Of a stretch of DNA of 64,000 nucleotides, positions 45,091 through 54,094 are shown piece after piece. The position numbers and the translations under genes were made by a program. The stretch is from positions 129,151 through 193,150 of the forward strand of contig CAJTOU010000001.1 in NCBI GenBank assembly GCA_910577835.1, in the 5' to 3' direction. The DNA comes from an uncultured Lachnospiraceae bacterium (GTDB lineage: Bacteria > Bacillota_A > Clostridia > Lachnospirales > Lachnospiraceae). Every line of letters starts with the position of its first letter. The first letter of the stretch is position 1. The notes under the pieces are model-generated. The model was not told the origin of the DNA. It saw only the letters and a list, made by a program, of their open reading frames with translations, and searched no databases.

Positions 45091-46464
45091 TTATTCATTT
45101 ATTGCTGATTTCATTGAACCACTGATTCCTTTCATCCATTTCCCGCTCTTTAACCGGAAAACACACCAAAATGCTTTTAATACCTGGTCAATTTTTAAGA
45201 AAAAGTATATCCAAAATGCCGATAAATGCCAGTAAAGCCCTGCCAGCGCTCCCAGAGGGACAGACACCACCCATAAAAATAAGATATCTGCCACCATAAG
45301 AAACTTTGTATCTCCTCCGCCCCGCAGGACTCCTTTCATCATAATACTGTTTGTAGACTGAAAAATAACAATAATGGAAATGGCACTCATAAGCTGCCTC
45401 GCAATCTCTTTGGTTTCTTCTTTTATATTATAGCAACCAATTACTGCCTCATTGATAAACAGTATAACAACACCAGCAGCGGCACCTATTAAAATTCCCA
45501 ATATCAAAAAAGTCCATGCCTGTTCCTGTGCTTTTTTCCGTTCACCTCTTCCTAGTGTATGTCCTGTCACAATACAGCCTGCCTGACAAACACCCTGAAT
45601 CATTACAGTACTGAGTTGCTGCGTAACAAAAGTAATAGAATTTGCAGAAACAAATTCCTTGCCGATTCTTCCCATAATCATAGCTACTGCTGAGCTTCCA
45701 AGTGCCAGAAGAGCATCTGAAACAAATACCGGAACGCCAATATTGATATACTCAGAAAACAGGTCGCCGCATTTTTTTTGAAGGTCCCTGATTCGATAAG
45801 AGATTTTTGTATCTTTCAGGAAAAAATATCCACAGATTACACCAAATTCAAAAAGCCTTGCTATTAATGTTCCAATCGCAGCTCCCTGAATTTCCATTCT
45901 GGGCATGCCAAATTTTCCAAAAATAAAAATATAATTAAAAAATATATTTACAAAAAACGCTCCAATAGAGCTGTATAATGGAAGTTTTACCTGCCCTACA
46001 CTTCGCAGAACAATAGTACAGGTCAGCGACAGTCCCTGCAAGAGAAAGCATGGCCAAATCCAGCGATAATATAATATTCCCTGAGCAATTACAGTATTGT
46101 CTGGTGTATACATTCTCATCAACATGGAAGAAAGAAAAATAGCTGGAATCGTAAACAGCATCGCAAGGCCAATACAGAATCTAAGCATCAGTGTAACAGA
46201 TTTTTTCAGCGCTTCCATATCTCTCATACCCCAGAATCGCGCTGTCAGTACACTGGTACCCATACCAATTCCCATACAACAAATATGGAAAATACTGACA
46301 TACTGATTTGCCAGAGAAGTACCGGATAATACGGTTTCTCCCAGAGACCCGACCATAATATTATCCATTAAATTTACCCCTATTGTAATCATGCTTTGTA
46401 TGGATATTGGAATGGCGATTGCTACTGCCTGTTTATAAAATGTTTTATCCATTACAAGTCCCAT
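45091..46464 (-). CDS. MATE family efflux transporter
   Basis: 457 residues, about 12 membrane helices. MatE motifs: IPISIQSMITIGVNLMDNIMVGSLG, GTSVLTARFWG in the first half, GVCQAGCIVTGHTLGRGE in the second. Na+- or H+-driven export of organic cations or drugs. Between GH51 and esterase genes, so may export the aglycone released by them. AAGGAGG before ATG 46464. Confidence 0.93.
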   Translation of the reverse strand: MGLVMDKTFYKQAVAIAIPISIQSMITIGVNLMDNIMVGSLGETVLSGTSLANQYVSIFHICCMGIGMGTSVLTARFWGMRDMEALKKSVTLMLRFCIGLAMLFTIPAIFLSSMLMRMYTPDNTVIAQGILYYRWIWPCFLLQGLSLTCTIVLRSVGQVKLPLYSSIGAFFVNIFFNYIFIFGKFGMPRMEIQGAAIGTLIARLFEFGVICGYFFLKDTKISYRIRDLQKKCGDLFSEYINIGVPVFVSDALLALGSSAVAMIMGRIGKEFVSANSITFVTQQLSTVMIQGVCQAGCIVTGHTLGRGERKKAQEQAWTFLILGILIGAAAGVVILFINEAVIGCYNIKEETKEIARQLMSAISIIVIFQSTNSIMMKGVLRGGGDTKFLMVADILFLWVVSVPLGALAGLYWHLSAFWIYFFLKIDQVLKAFWCVFRLKSGKWMKGISGSMKSAINE

Positions 46465-46559
46465 ATTTTCCTCCTTCCTGTTTTTTAAATTGTATTTATA
46501 AATATTACTCCTGTTCTTTTCGTGTTTTTATCTTTAAACTGCTGATAAAAATTCCTAAA

Positions 46560-49016
46560 TTATCCCTTCTTTTTTAAACGCAGTACATTTACTGAATTTG
46601 CAGGAACAGAATAAGTAAAACAGGTGTCTGCTCCTGTGCAGTACGAATACTTTTCTGTAACTGTTTCCGGCTTTTCCAAACTGTTTTTATCTGATGGATT
46701 TCCAGTAATTACGCCTGTTGTATAGCCAGATTCTATCGGGGTGTCCAGACAGATTTCAAGCGGACATTCTTCCTCTGCGATATTTACAACTTTTAAAATA
46801 ATTTCTTTTTCATCTTCCAAAGCGATTGTCTGTATTTCGTCATAATGAGGCAGCTCAATTTCCATAACGCTCTTTCCGTCTATTTTGCAGTACAGCATTT
46901 GACCGTCTGATTCCATACAGAACTGATGATAGCGGCCTGTTTCCAGCTCTATTTTTACTGGTTCTAACAGACTGTATTTGCGGAAGCCTACACCTATTTC
47001 CAGCCTGCTTGTACCTTCTTTGATTGTCCAGCGGATAGGCTGTACCGCAAACAGATTCCATGGGCTGTCTTCGCTGTTTCTTGCCTCGCCGTAAGGAGTA
47101 GCGAACATTCCTATACCTATTTCTGTTTCCGGTTCTGCTAATATTTCAATTTCAAAAGCACCTTCTTTGGAAGTTAAATCATCTCCCATGGTAATCAGTA
47201 CAGTATTTTCCATGTTAAAGCGCTTTGCCTGTTCCGCCTGCTCGGAATCATTGACAGAAGTTGTCACAAAACTTCCGTCGCCACAGTCTTTTACATTGCC
47301 AAACAAGAATCTTTCTGCTTTTACTTCGCTGCCTTTCCAATATGCATTTTTATAATGCATTCCCATAGAACCAACCAGACACGGGCCACCTTTCAGGTAA
47401 GGTGCATACACTTTTCCACATTCCTGACTGCTTTCTAATACATAATTTCCTTTATTTTTGCCAAACAGACGCCATACATAATAAGATGGAATTGCATAAT
47501 TATCCAGCCCGTCAAAGGCAATTAAGTTTGGCTCCCATGCGGCATATTTTACATTTTCAAATAACGGCGCATAGGCAGCGAGCTTTACAATATCCTGATT
47601 TCTTTCCATGCCAACCATAAACATCGCCTCTGCCACCGCGGCATATAAAGTACGGATAGCACCTGCAACAACTGCAAATTCTCCTACAAAGATTCCCGGA
47701 CCTTTTCTGTCATAATTATCATAAAAATGAGTGTTCTGGGCAAACCATTCCGGCTTGTCATAAAAATGCTCGTCTGCAATATCCAGTAACAGTCCGGATT
47801 TTTCTACGTGAGTATTCGCGATAATTGTGATATCCGGATATTTTTTCAAAACAGCTTTACGAAATTTCTCATAGCGAATTTCATATTCTTCACCGTTATT
47901 TTCATTTCCGATTTCCAGATAACGGATTTTAAACGGAGCAGGATGTCCCATAGCTGCACGTAATGCTCCCCATTTGGTTGTTTCGTCTCCCATAGCATAT
48001 TCCAAAGCGCAGAGAGCATCGTCTAATAAATCGTCGATTTCTTCTTCATCCAATAAAATACAGTTGCGTGCCTGACAGGTCATGCCACAGTTGCACACAT
48101 AAAGCGCATCTACATCTAAATCTTCGCAGAGCTGCAAATATTCATGGAAACCTAATCCTTCTGTGGAATTATAACTCCACAGGTTCAGCAGAGACGGGCG
48201 TTCCCATGCAGGACCCACCATATTTTTAAAACGTTTTACAGTAGATTTGGAAAATCCTTCTACAATACAGCCACCCGGAAAACGCAGAAACGCAGGATGA
48301 AGTCCTTCCAGTTTTTCGCACAAATCTTTTCTCAATCCATGTCCGTGATATGTATCGGCAGGCATCAGGGAAATATATCCAAAGATAACATTACATGCCT
48401 TTTTTGAAGAAATACAAAATCTTGCTTCTTTTTCTGTCTTTTTGGAAATTAAGGACATTTCATAGCGGATAAAGCCGTTTCCCCCAAGTATTATCTGGTC
48501 ACAGGCCAGTATTTCATCACCAGACCTTAATGAAATGTCGAGCTCTGCTGTCACTTCTGTTTTGGCAAAAAAAATCAGGTGATATACGGCGTTTTCTCTG
48601 ACAGGAACACCACAAAAGCCAGTGTTATATATCATACTTTGAGAAGAACTTTCCGAATGAAAATCTACATTTAAAGCTGCCTTTCTTTTTTGATTTAGAG
48701 TATTTTCCAAAATCAGAGACATGTCTGCATTTTCACTGTACCATGCCGGAATATCCGTAGGTGCATTATATTGTTTCCAGCGTTTGAGTCCCTCGCCTTT
48801 CTGATATTCAAATTTCCATCCTGTGGAATTTTTCAAATCATCTTCTACTTCTGTCAGGTCGTTTGGATATAAACTGTCCTCAAAAGTTCTGTTTCGTAGA
48901 AGCTCTGGATAAAGACCTCCGTCTCCTGCTCTGTTGATGTCCTCAAAAAACAAACCATATAAAGATGGTTCTGTTGAAAAACGTCTTTGTTCTGATTTTA
49001 CATTTAATTTAGCCAT
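46560..49016 (-). CDS. Alpha-L-arabinofuranosidase (GH51)
   Basis: 818 residues from ATG 49016 (MAKLNVKSEQRRFSTEPSLYG), with AGGAGG about 9 nt upstream; the frame to 49070 lacks a site. N-terminal LYGLFFEDINRAGDGGLYPELLRNR and carbohydrate-binding-like domain, then the TIM barrel: acid/base Glu in LEIGNENNGEEYEI, nucleophile Glu in IFVGEFAVVAG, FLRFPGGCIVEG. C-terminal beta-domain. Cleaves terminal arabinofuranose from arabinan or arabinoxylan side chains; cytoplasmic. First gene of the TetR-operator operon. Confidence 0.93.
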   Translation of the reverse strand: MAKLNVKSEQRRFSTEPSLYGLFFEDINRAGDGGLYPELLRNRTFEDSLYPNDLTEVEDDLKNSTGWKFEYQKGEGLKRWKQYNAPTDIPAWYSENADMSLILENTLNQKRKAALNVDFHSESSSQSMIYNTGFCGVPVRENAVYHLIFFAKTEVTAELDISLRSGDEILACDQIILGGNGFIRYEMSLISKKTEKEARFCISSKKACNVIFGYISLMPADTYHGHGLRKDLCEKLEGLHPAFLRFPGGCIVEGFSKSTVKRFKNMVGPAWERPSLLNLWSYNSTEGLGFHEYLQLCEDLDVDALYVCNCGMTCQARNCILLDEEEIDDLLDDALCALEYAMGDETTKWGALRAAMGHPAPFKIRYLEIGNENNGEEYEIRYEKFRKAVLKKYPDITIIANTHVEKSGLLLDIADEHFYDKPEWFAQNTHFYDNYDRKGPGIFVGEFAVVAGAIRTLYAAVAEAMFMVGMERNQDIVKLAAYAPLFENVKYAAWEPNLIAFDGLDNYAIPSYYVWRLFGKNKGNYVLESSQECGKVYAPYLKGGPCLVGSMGMHYKNAYWKGSEVKAERFLFGNVKDCGDGSFVTTSVNDSEQAEQAKRFNMENTVLITMGDDLTSKEGAFEIEILAEPETEIGIGMFATPYGEARNSEDSPWNLFAVQPIRWTIKEGTSRLEIGVGFRKYSLLEPVKIELETGRYHQFCMESDGQMLYCKIDGKSVMEIELPHYDEIQTIALEDEKEIILKVVNIAEEECPLEICLDTPIESGYTTGVITGNPSDKNSLEKPETVTEKYSYCTGADTCFTYSVPANSVNVLRLKKKG

Positions 49017-49137
49017 ATTGCTGTTCCTCCTGTTTTTATTTTTTATTCCGCATATATCCATTGTTTTCAATCAGATAAATCATACCTGTATTTGCCTGTA
49101 CAGTCTTATTTTTTGAATAGGTACAAATCAATTTTCT

Positions 49138-49183
49138 GATAAATGATGTAACCAACGCCTGCGTTGATTGCCAAAATAAAAAA
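49138..49183 (+). repeat. Dispersed short repeat, copy c
   Basis: GATAAATGATGTAACCAACG then CCTGCGTTGATTGCC-AAAATAAAA, containing AACGC-CT-GCGTT. Lies in the GH51 leader between operator and start codon. Confidence 0.7.
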
Positions 49184-49193
49184 ACCATTGAAA

Positions 49194-49240
49194 ACTAATG
49201 ATATTAGCATCAGTATAAACTAATATCATTAGTTTGTCAA
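49194..49240 (-). promoter_or_regulatory. GH51 operon promoter with two TetR-type operators
   Basis: Minus-strand TTGACA (49235-49240), exactly 17 bp, TATACT (49212-49217). Operator B, the perfect palindrome ACTAATATCATTAGT (49219-49233), fills the spacer; operator A, ACTAATGATATTAGC (49194-49208), lies at the probable start site. Same half-sites as the tetR operator at 43318. The remaining 49241-49417 gap is AT-rich with no gene. Confidence 0.8.
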
Positions 49241-49417
49241 CAGAATAGTAAATAAATTTGAAATCTAATTTGATTTCGTGCTATAATTATAATATACTTA
49301 TATAAATGTAGTATTATATCTTTATATTGTGGTTTCCTTTTTTTACAAATTATCTGATAGACTGCTGGATGTTGATTCTTATTATTTATAAACTCAAAAT
49401 AGTAAGAAGATTCTATT

Positions 49418-50296
49418 TTAGAGAGAATCTTCCGTAAAATACCATTTTGGAACAGGATTTTTCATATTATCATACCAGTCAAGTACCTGTTCCGCCTGAT
49501 GAAGCATTGTATTTATTTCATCTTTTCCAAACGGAACTGCCCATGGAATGGAACCAAGCGTATTGCTGCTGATATAAAGTGCAAGCAGCTTCCAGAATAA
49601 ATCAGGAACTTTATTGTCAAAATATCCGTTTACCATACCAGAGGCAAACAGAGGGGAAATCTGCGCACACCATACAATACGGTTAAATTCCTCCCACGGG
49701 TCCCCAAAATCATAGCGATTAAAATCAATAATTATGATTTTGTTATCTTCAATCATCATATTACCGATATGATAATCTCCATGCTGAAAAGTCTGAGGAC
49801 GGTTTGCAAGCAGTGAGCGATTTGTTTTTATGTAGTCTATAAAATATTTGATTCTTTCAAATTGGATGGGACACTCTTTATACATGTTAATATTGCGGTT
49901 TATTTTTGCGTTAAAACGAGACTCCCATTCAGGCTGTGTCCCAGGTGCAGGAATAGAATGAATTTTTTTCAATATTCTGCCTGCCCAGAGACCATATGTA
50001 TACTGCTGTGAATCAGGAAGAGCAGGAATAACTTCGCTTGCGTCTCTGCCATTTATCCACTTTTCTACAATATAAGCATTATCTTTATATATTCCAAATT
50101 CAACAGGTTTACTTACAGATATATCAAGAGATGCAACTTTTTGTTGAATATCAAACATATCCTTCGGATTTGAATTTTTTTCAGGTATTACTCTTAAAAA
50201 ATACTTTGTACCATCCGCAGTTATCGCGCAATATTTTTTATCATGCGACCAGCCTTTGTTTATTGGTTCTTTTGAAATAAATTTTAACTGTGACAT
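49418..50296 (-). CDS. Aminoglycoside phosphotransferase-like kinase (APH family)
   Basis: 292 residues from ATG 50296 (MSQLKFISKEPINKGWSHDKKY), with GGAG 6 nt upstream. Kinase catalytic motif FQHGDYHIGNMMI (HGDxxxxN) and Mg site IIIDFNRYDFGDPWEEF. This APH subfamily is widespread in Firmicutes and most members have no proven resistance role; the substrate could be an antibiotic or a small metabolite. Downstream of a GNAT gene, a pairing seen with resistance loci, but not proof. Confidence 0.88.
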   Translation of the reverse strand: MSQLKFISKEPINKGWSHDKKYCAITADGTKYFLRVIPEKNSNPKDMFDIQQKVASLDISVSKPVEFGIYKDNAYIVEKWINGRDASEVIPALPDSQQYTYGLWAGRILKKIHSIPAPGTQPEWESRFNAKINRNINMYKECPIQFERIKYFIDYIKTNRSLLANRPQTFQHGDYHIGNMMIEDNKIIIIDFNRYDFGDPWEEFNRIVWCAQISPLFASGMVNGYFDNKVPDLFWKLLALYISSNTLGSIPWAVPFGKDEINTMLHQAEQVLDWYDNMKNPVPKWYFTEDSL

Positions 50297-50314
50297 ATTA
50301 TTCTCCATATTATT

Positions 50315-50821
50315 TTACAATATTAATTCGTTTATCTGATATTCATACATCATTTCTTTTAACACTTTCCCACCAATATCATCGTTTTTATATTCCCCAC
50401 AAAAAATAAATCCGTATTTTTCATAGAAATTTCTTGCCCTGTGATTTTCCTCAAGAACCCATAAAAGTATTTGTGTGAATCCAAGGCTCTTCAACTCTTT
50501 TATTGCCATGTCAAGTAAGACTTTGCCATGGCCTTTTCCGATATATTGAGGCAAAAAATAAATAGATATTATTTCTCCATAATCATGATATTTTTCCCAC
50601 CTTGACTTACTGAAACTTAACGTTCCAATAATAATATCCTTTTCCAGTATAACAATATTTTTAGCGCCATTTTTATTTATATTATCTGCCCAAGTACCAG
50701 ACGGAATACTATTTAAATAATTTTCAGGTATTATGTCTTTATATGCATATTTCCAGCTTTGTTCATATACATTACTTATCTCATATAAATTATCTTTTGG
50801 CAGTATATATCTGATTTCCAA
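50315..50821 (-). CDS. GNAT family N-acetyltransferase
   Basis: About 168 residues, starting at TTG 50821 (LEIRYILPKDN), which has AGGAG 8 nt upstream; an ATG at 50869 has no site. Acetyl-CoA motif IISIYFLPQYIGKGHGKVLLDMAIKEL, then ARNFYEKYGFIFCGEYK. N-terminal EQSWKYAYKDIIPENYL is typical. Followed after 18 bp by the APH-like kinase gene. Confidence 0.88.
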   Translation of the reverse strand: MEIRYILPKDNLYEISNVYEQSWKYAYKDIIPENYLNSIPSGTWADNINKNGAKNIVILEKDIIIGTLSFSKSRWEKYHDYGEIISIYFLPQYIGKGHGKVLLDMAIKELKSLGFTQILLWVLEENHRARNFYEKYGFIFCGEYKNDDIGGKVLKEMMYEYQINELIL

Positions 50822-51075
50822 CTGAATATCTCCTTCAAATTCCCGTTTTAATTTACTATTATTTTCCAAATAAAAAAGACCAAATTAATATAAAATATTA
50901 TATAACAAAACATATTTTAAATCAATATCAAAAGTATTCTACATTTCAAATTGATATTTTTTAAGATTACTTTATTCATTCTTTTGCCATTGATTCCTAT
51001 TTTCACATTGACATTTCTCTTAAAAACTGTTATTTTTATCATATTAAACTACTTATGGAAAGGACTTATATTGTA

Positions 51076-52710
51076 ATGACAATTACAGAAGTATTAGAAA
51101 ACAACTGCAAAGAATTCGGGGACGAGGTCTGTCTTGTAGAAATCAATCCCGAAGTAAAAGAAACCAGACGCGTGACGTGGCGTGAATTTGAATTAATAGA
51201 GCCAAATCCAACTGCTCATTATCGCCGTGAAATTTCATGGAACGTATTTAACGAAAAAGCAAACCGTTTTGCCAATCTTTTGCTCGACCGCGGAATAAAA
51301 AAGGGGGATAAAGTAGCCATTCTTTTAATGAACGGTCTGGAATGGCTGCCAATTTATTTTGGCATTTTAAAAACAGGTGCCCTTGCCGTACCATTAAATT
51401 TCCGCTATACTGCTTCAGAAATCGAATACTGTATCAAGCTTGCCGAAGTGGATATTCTTGTTTTTGGTCCTGAATTTATCGGACGTGTAGAGGAAATCGC
51501 AGAGAAAATCAGCAGAAACCGGCTTCTTTTTTATGTTGGGGAGGGCTGCCCTACTTTTGCAGAGGATTATAAAAATCTGACTTCAAACTGTTCAAGTCAG
51601 TCACCGGATATTGTTTTGACTGAAAAAGACGATGCGGCGATTTATTTCTCCTCTGGTACTACCGGATTTCCAAAGGCGATTTTACATAATCACGAAAGTC
51701 TGATACATTCCTGCCGTGTAGAACAAAAGCACCATGGACAGGCGCGAGATGATGTATTTTTATGTATTCCGCCGCTTTATCATACCGGCGCAAAAATGCA
51801 CTGGTTCGGAAGTCTGCTTTCCGGCAGCAAGGCAGTGTTATTAAGAGGAACAAAACCGGAATATATTTTAAATGCAGTATCACAGGAACATTGTACCATT
51901 GTATGGCTTTTGGTACCATGGGCGCAGGATATTCTGGATGCACTTGATAGTGGAAAAGTCAAACTTTCTGACTATCAGCTTGAGCAGTGGCGGCTTATGC
52001 ATATTGGCGCGCAGCCAGTTCCTCCTTCTCTTATCAAACACTGGCATGATTATTTTCCAAGGCATCAATATGATACCAATTATGGTTTAAGTGAATCCAT
52101 CGGTCCCGGAGCTGTTCATCTGGGAGTGGAAAATATACATAAAGTGGGAGCAATCGGTGTTCCGGGCTTTGGATGGCAGGTAAAAATTATAAATGAAAAT
52201 GGTGGAGAAGTCGCACAGGGAGAGGTTGGAGAGCTCTGCTTAAAAGGTCCCGGCGTTATGACCTGTTATTATAATGACTCTGCGGCAACAGATGAAGTTT
52301 TAAAGAATGGATGGCTTTCTACCGGAGATATGGCGATGCAGGATAAAGATGGTTTTTATTATCTGGTGGACAGGAAAAAGGATGTGATTATCAGCGGCGG
52401 TGAAAACCTCTATCCTGTTCAGATTGAAGATTTTATCCGTACAAATGACTGTGTACATGATGTGGCGGTAATTGGCCTGCCGGATAATCGTCTGGGTGAA
52501 ATTGCCGCAGCGATTATTGAATTAAAGGAAGGCTATATTTGTACGGAAGAAGAAATGAATGAATTCTGCCTTGCACTGCCAAGATATAAAAGACCGAGAA
52601 AGATTTTCTTCGATGAGATTCCAAGAAATCCTACCGGAAAAATTGAAAAACCAAAATTAAGAGAACGATATCAGGCAGATAAATTAATTGCGACAGAAAA
52701 TACAAGATAA
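51076..52710 (+). CDS. AMP-forming acyl-CoA synthetase/ligase
   Basis: 544 residues from ATG 51076; the in-frame ATG at 51055 has no site, while AAAGGA lies about 11 nt before 51076. Adenylation motifs YFSSGTTGFPKAILH (A3), YGLSESIGP (A5), STGDMAMQDKDGFYYLVDRKKDVI (A7/A8), and NPTGKIEKPKLRERY (A10). Activates a carboxylic acid to its CoA thioester; chain length or aromatic preference cannot be read. TTGACA at about 51008 may be its -35. Near iorBA, which makes aryl-acetyl-CoA. Confidence 0.92.
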   Translation: MTITEVLENNCKEFGDEVCLVEINPEVKETRRVTWREFELIEPNPTAHYRREISWNVFNEKANRFANLLLDRGIKKGDKVAILLMNGLEWLPIYFGILKTGALAVPLNFRYTASEIEYCIKLAEVDILVFGPEFIGRVEEIAEKISRNRLLFYVGEGCPTFAEDYKNLTSNCSSQSPDIVLTEKDDAAIYFSSGTTGFPKAILHNHESLIHSCRVEQKHHGQARDDVFLCIPPLYHTGAKMHWFGSLLSGSKAVLLRGTKPEYILNAVSQEHCTIVWLLVPWAQDILDALDSGKVKLSDYQLEQWRLMHIGAQPVPPSLIKHWHDYFPRHQYDTNYGLSESIGPGAVHLGVENIHKVGAIGVPGFGWQVKIINENGGEVAQGEVGELCLKGPGVMTCYYNDSAATDEVLKNGWLSTGDMAMQDKDGFYYLVDRKKDVIISGGENLYPVQIEDFIRTNDCVHDVAVIGLPDNRLGEIAAAIIELKEGYICTEEEMNEFCLALPRYKRPRKIFFDEIPRNPTGKIEKPKLRERYQADKLIATENTR

Positions 52711-52720
52711 TATACAACCA

Positions 52721-52770
52721 GATAAATGATGCAACCCAACTAACGCTTGTGTTGATTGCCCAAATAAAAA
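52721..52770 (+). repeat. Dispersed short repeat, copy d
   Basis: GATAAATGATGCAACCCAAC, then TAACGCTTGTGTTGATTGCC and AAATAAAA; a variant of the repeat at 49138 with a few inserted bases. Located 10 bp after the acyl-CoA ligase stop. Confidence 0.65.
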
Positions 52771-52805
52771 CAAGGGCATCCTATAATATAGAAAGGATGC
52801 CCTTG
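52771..52805 (-). terminator. Terminator of the DUF6756-like gene
   Basis: Twelve-bp perfect stem CAAGGGCATCCT / AGGATGCCCTTG; on the minus strand it is followed by TTTTTATTT. It may also stop transcripts of the plus-strand ligase. Confidence 0.85.
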
Positions 52806-52895
52806 ATATACTTACGATAATAATTAATAACACTTACAAATAAAGTTACAAAACAGTACTGACTTGTTGTATTATTTCAGAAAAAGCTTTTATTT

Positions 52896-53378
52896 CTACC
52901 ATACTTTAATCATGGAAGCACCATCTTCACAGTGAATAATCAGCCATTCATATTTTTTTGAAAAGAGATAAAAATCATCCATCCAATCTGGATATTCATA
53001 TAATACTTTTTTGATTTCCGGAAGTGTTCCTTCATATACCCATCCACCATCAACAAGCAGATAATAAAATACAAAAGAATTATTTACAGGAATTAAATGG
53101 TCCAGATAATCAATATATTCTTCCCAGTCATCCCAGCTTGTAAATACAGGAGACGTGGAATTTAAACTGTCGCGAAGCCGTACCCACATATAGCCAAACT
53201 GTATTTCAGGATATTTTTGATAGTTAAAGAAAGAATAATAAAGTTTTTGTATAACACCTTCGTATTTGAATTTGGAAACCTCATGAAATTTTTCTCTGTC
53301 AATTTTTTGTTCCTTTATAATTTTTTCTATTTCATCTCGGATTTCATAATCAATATTTTTATCTTTAAGATTTGTCAT
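52896..53378 (-). CDS. DUF6756-like hypothetical protein
   Basis: About 160 residues from ATG 53378 (MTNLKDKNIDYEIRDEIE), with GGAG 11 nt upstream; ATG 53414 is possible. Sequence pattern FGYMWVRLRDSLNSTSPVFTSWDDWEEYIDYLDHLIP, VFYYLLVDGGWVYEGTLPEIKKVL, ending WLIIHCEDGASMIKVW resembles DUF6756, soluble single-domain proteins often found as orphans or in toxin-immunity contexts. Function unknown. Confidence 0.65.
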   Translation of the reverse strand: MTNLKDKNIDYEIRDEIEKIIKEQKIDREKFHEVSKFKYEGVIQKLYYSFFNYQKYPEIQFGYMWVRLRDSLNSTSPVFTSWDDWEEYIDYLDHLIPVNNSFVFYYLLVDGGWVYEGTLPEIKKVLYEYPDWMDDFYLFSKKYEWLIIHCEDGASMIKVW

Positions 53379-53455
53379 ATTATGACCAACTCCATTTCCA
53401 TTATACAACCTCATAATATCAATTCTTTTCTTTTTACATTTTTATAATAAATTTC

Positions 53456-54031
53456 CTATTTACTCCATTCATATCCTGTCTGAAATGCTTTTAAATTTAT
53501 TTCTATCGTCTTTGGCGGTACGGTATTTTTGATTACCTCTTCCCATTTTTCCTTCTGAAATTTCATATGCTTTGCTGCGACACCGATAATAATTGTATTA
53601 AATACCTTTGCATTTCCCAGTTTTTTTGCTTCTTCCATTGCATCAAGAGACACTACTTTATATTTTTTACTTAAATTTTCAATAATATGTCGAGGATAAG
53701 CTGCTTTTCCCGTAGTAACCGTCATTGGGTCAATTCTTTGATTATTGCAGATAATTACTCCATCTCTTTTCAAAAAATGTGCATATCTCATTGCCTCCAA
53801 CCGTTCAAATGCAATCAGCACATCTGCGCAGCCTTCTTCTACAACAGGCTCAGCCACCTTCTCGCCATATCGCACATATGTAACGACACTTCCGCCTCTC
53901 TGCGCCATGCCGTGAACCTCTGATATTTTTACATCAAATCCTTCCTGAATGGCAATTCCCCCAAGAATACGGCTGGTAAGAAGTGTTCCCTGTCCACCAA
54001 CGCCGGCAATCATAATATTTACTGTTTCCAT
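53456..54031 (-). CDS. iorB: Indolepyruvate ferredoxin oxidoreductase, beta subunit
   Basis: 191-residue gamma-type subunit of 2-oxoacid:ferredoxin oxidoreductase: IAGVGGQGTLLTSRILGGIA at the N-terminus, EVHGMAQRGGSVVTYVRYG, and DVLIAFERLEAMRY. Partners with IorA to convert aryl pyruvates to aryl-acetyl-CoA with reduction of ferredoxin. Starts about 63 bp after iorA on the same strand. Confidence 0.95.
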   Translation of the reverse strand: METVNIMIAGVGGQGTLLTSRILGGIAIQEGFDVKISEVHGMAQRGGSVVTYVRYGEKVAEPVVEEGCADVLIAFERLEAMRYAHFLKRDGVIICNNQRIDPMTVTTGKAAYPRHIIENLSKKYKVVSLDAMEEAKKLGNAKVFNTIIIGVAAKHMKFQKEKWEEVIKNTVPPKTIEINLKAFQTGYEWSK

Positions 54032-54094
54032 ATTGCTTTTCCCTTTCTCTGTCTAAATCATACAATCGACGATTTTTTCACTATTACTTCTCTT

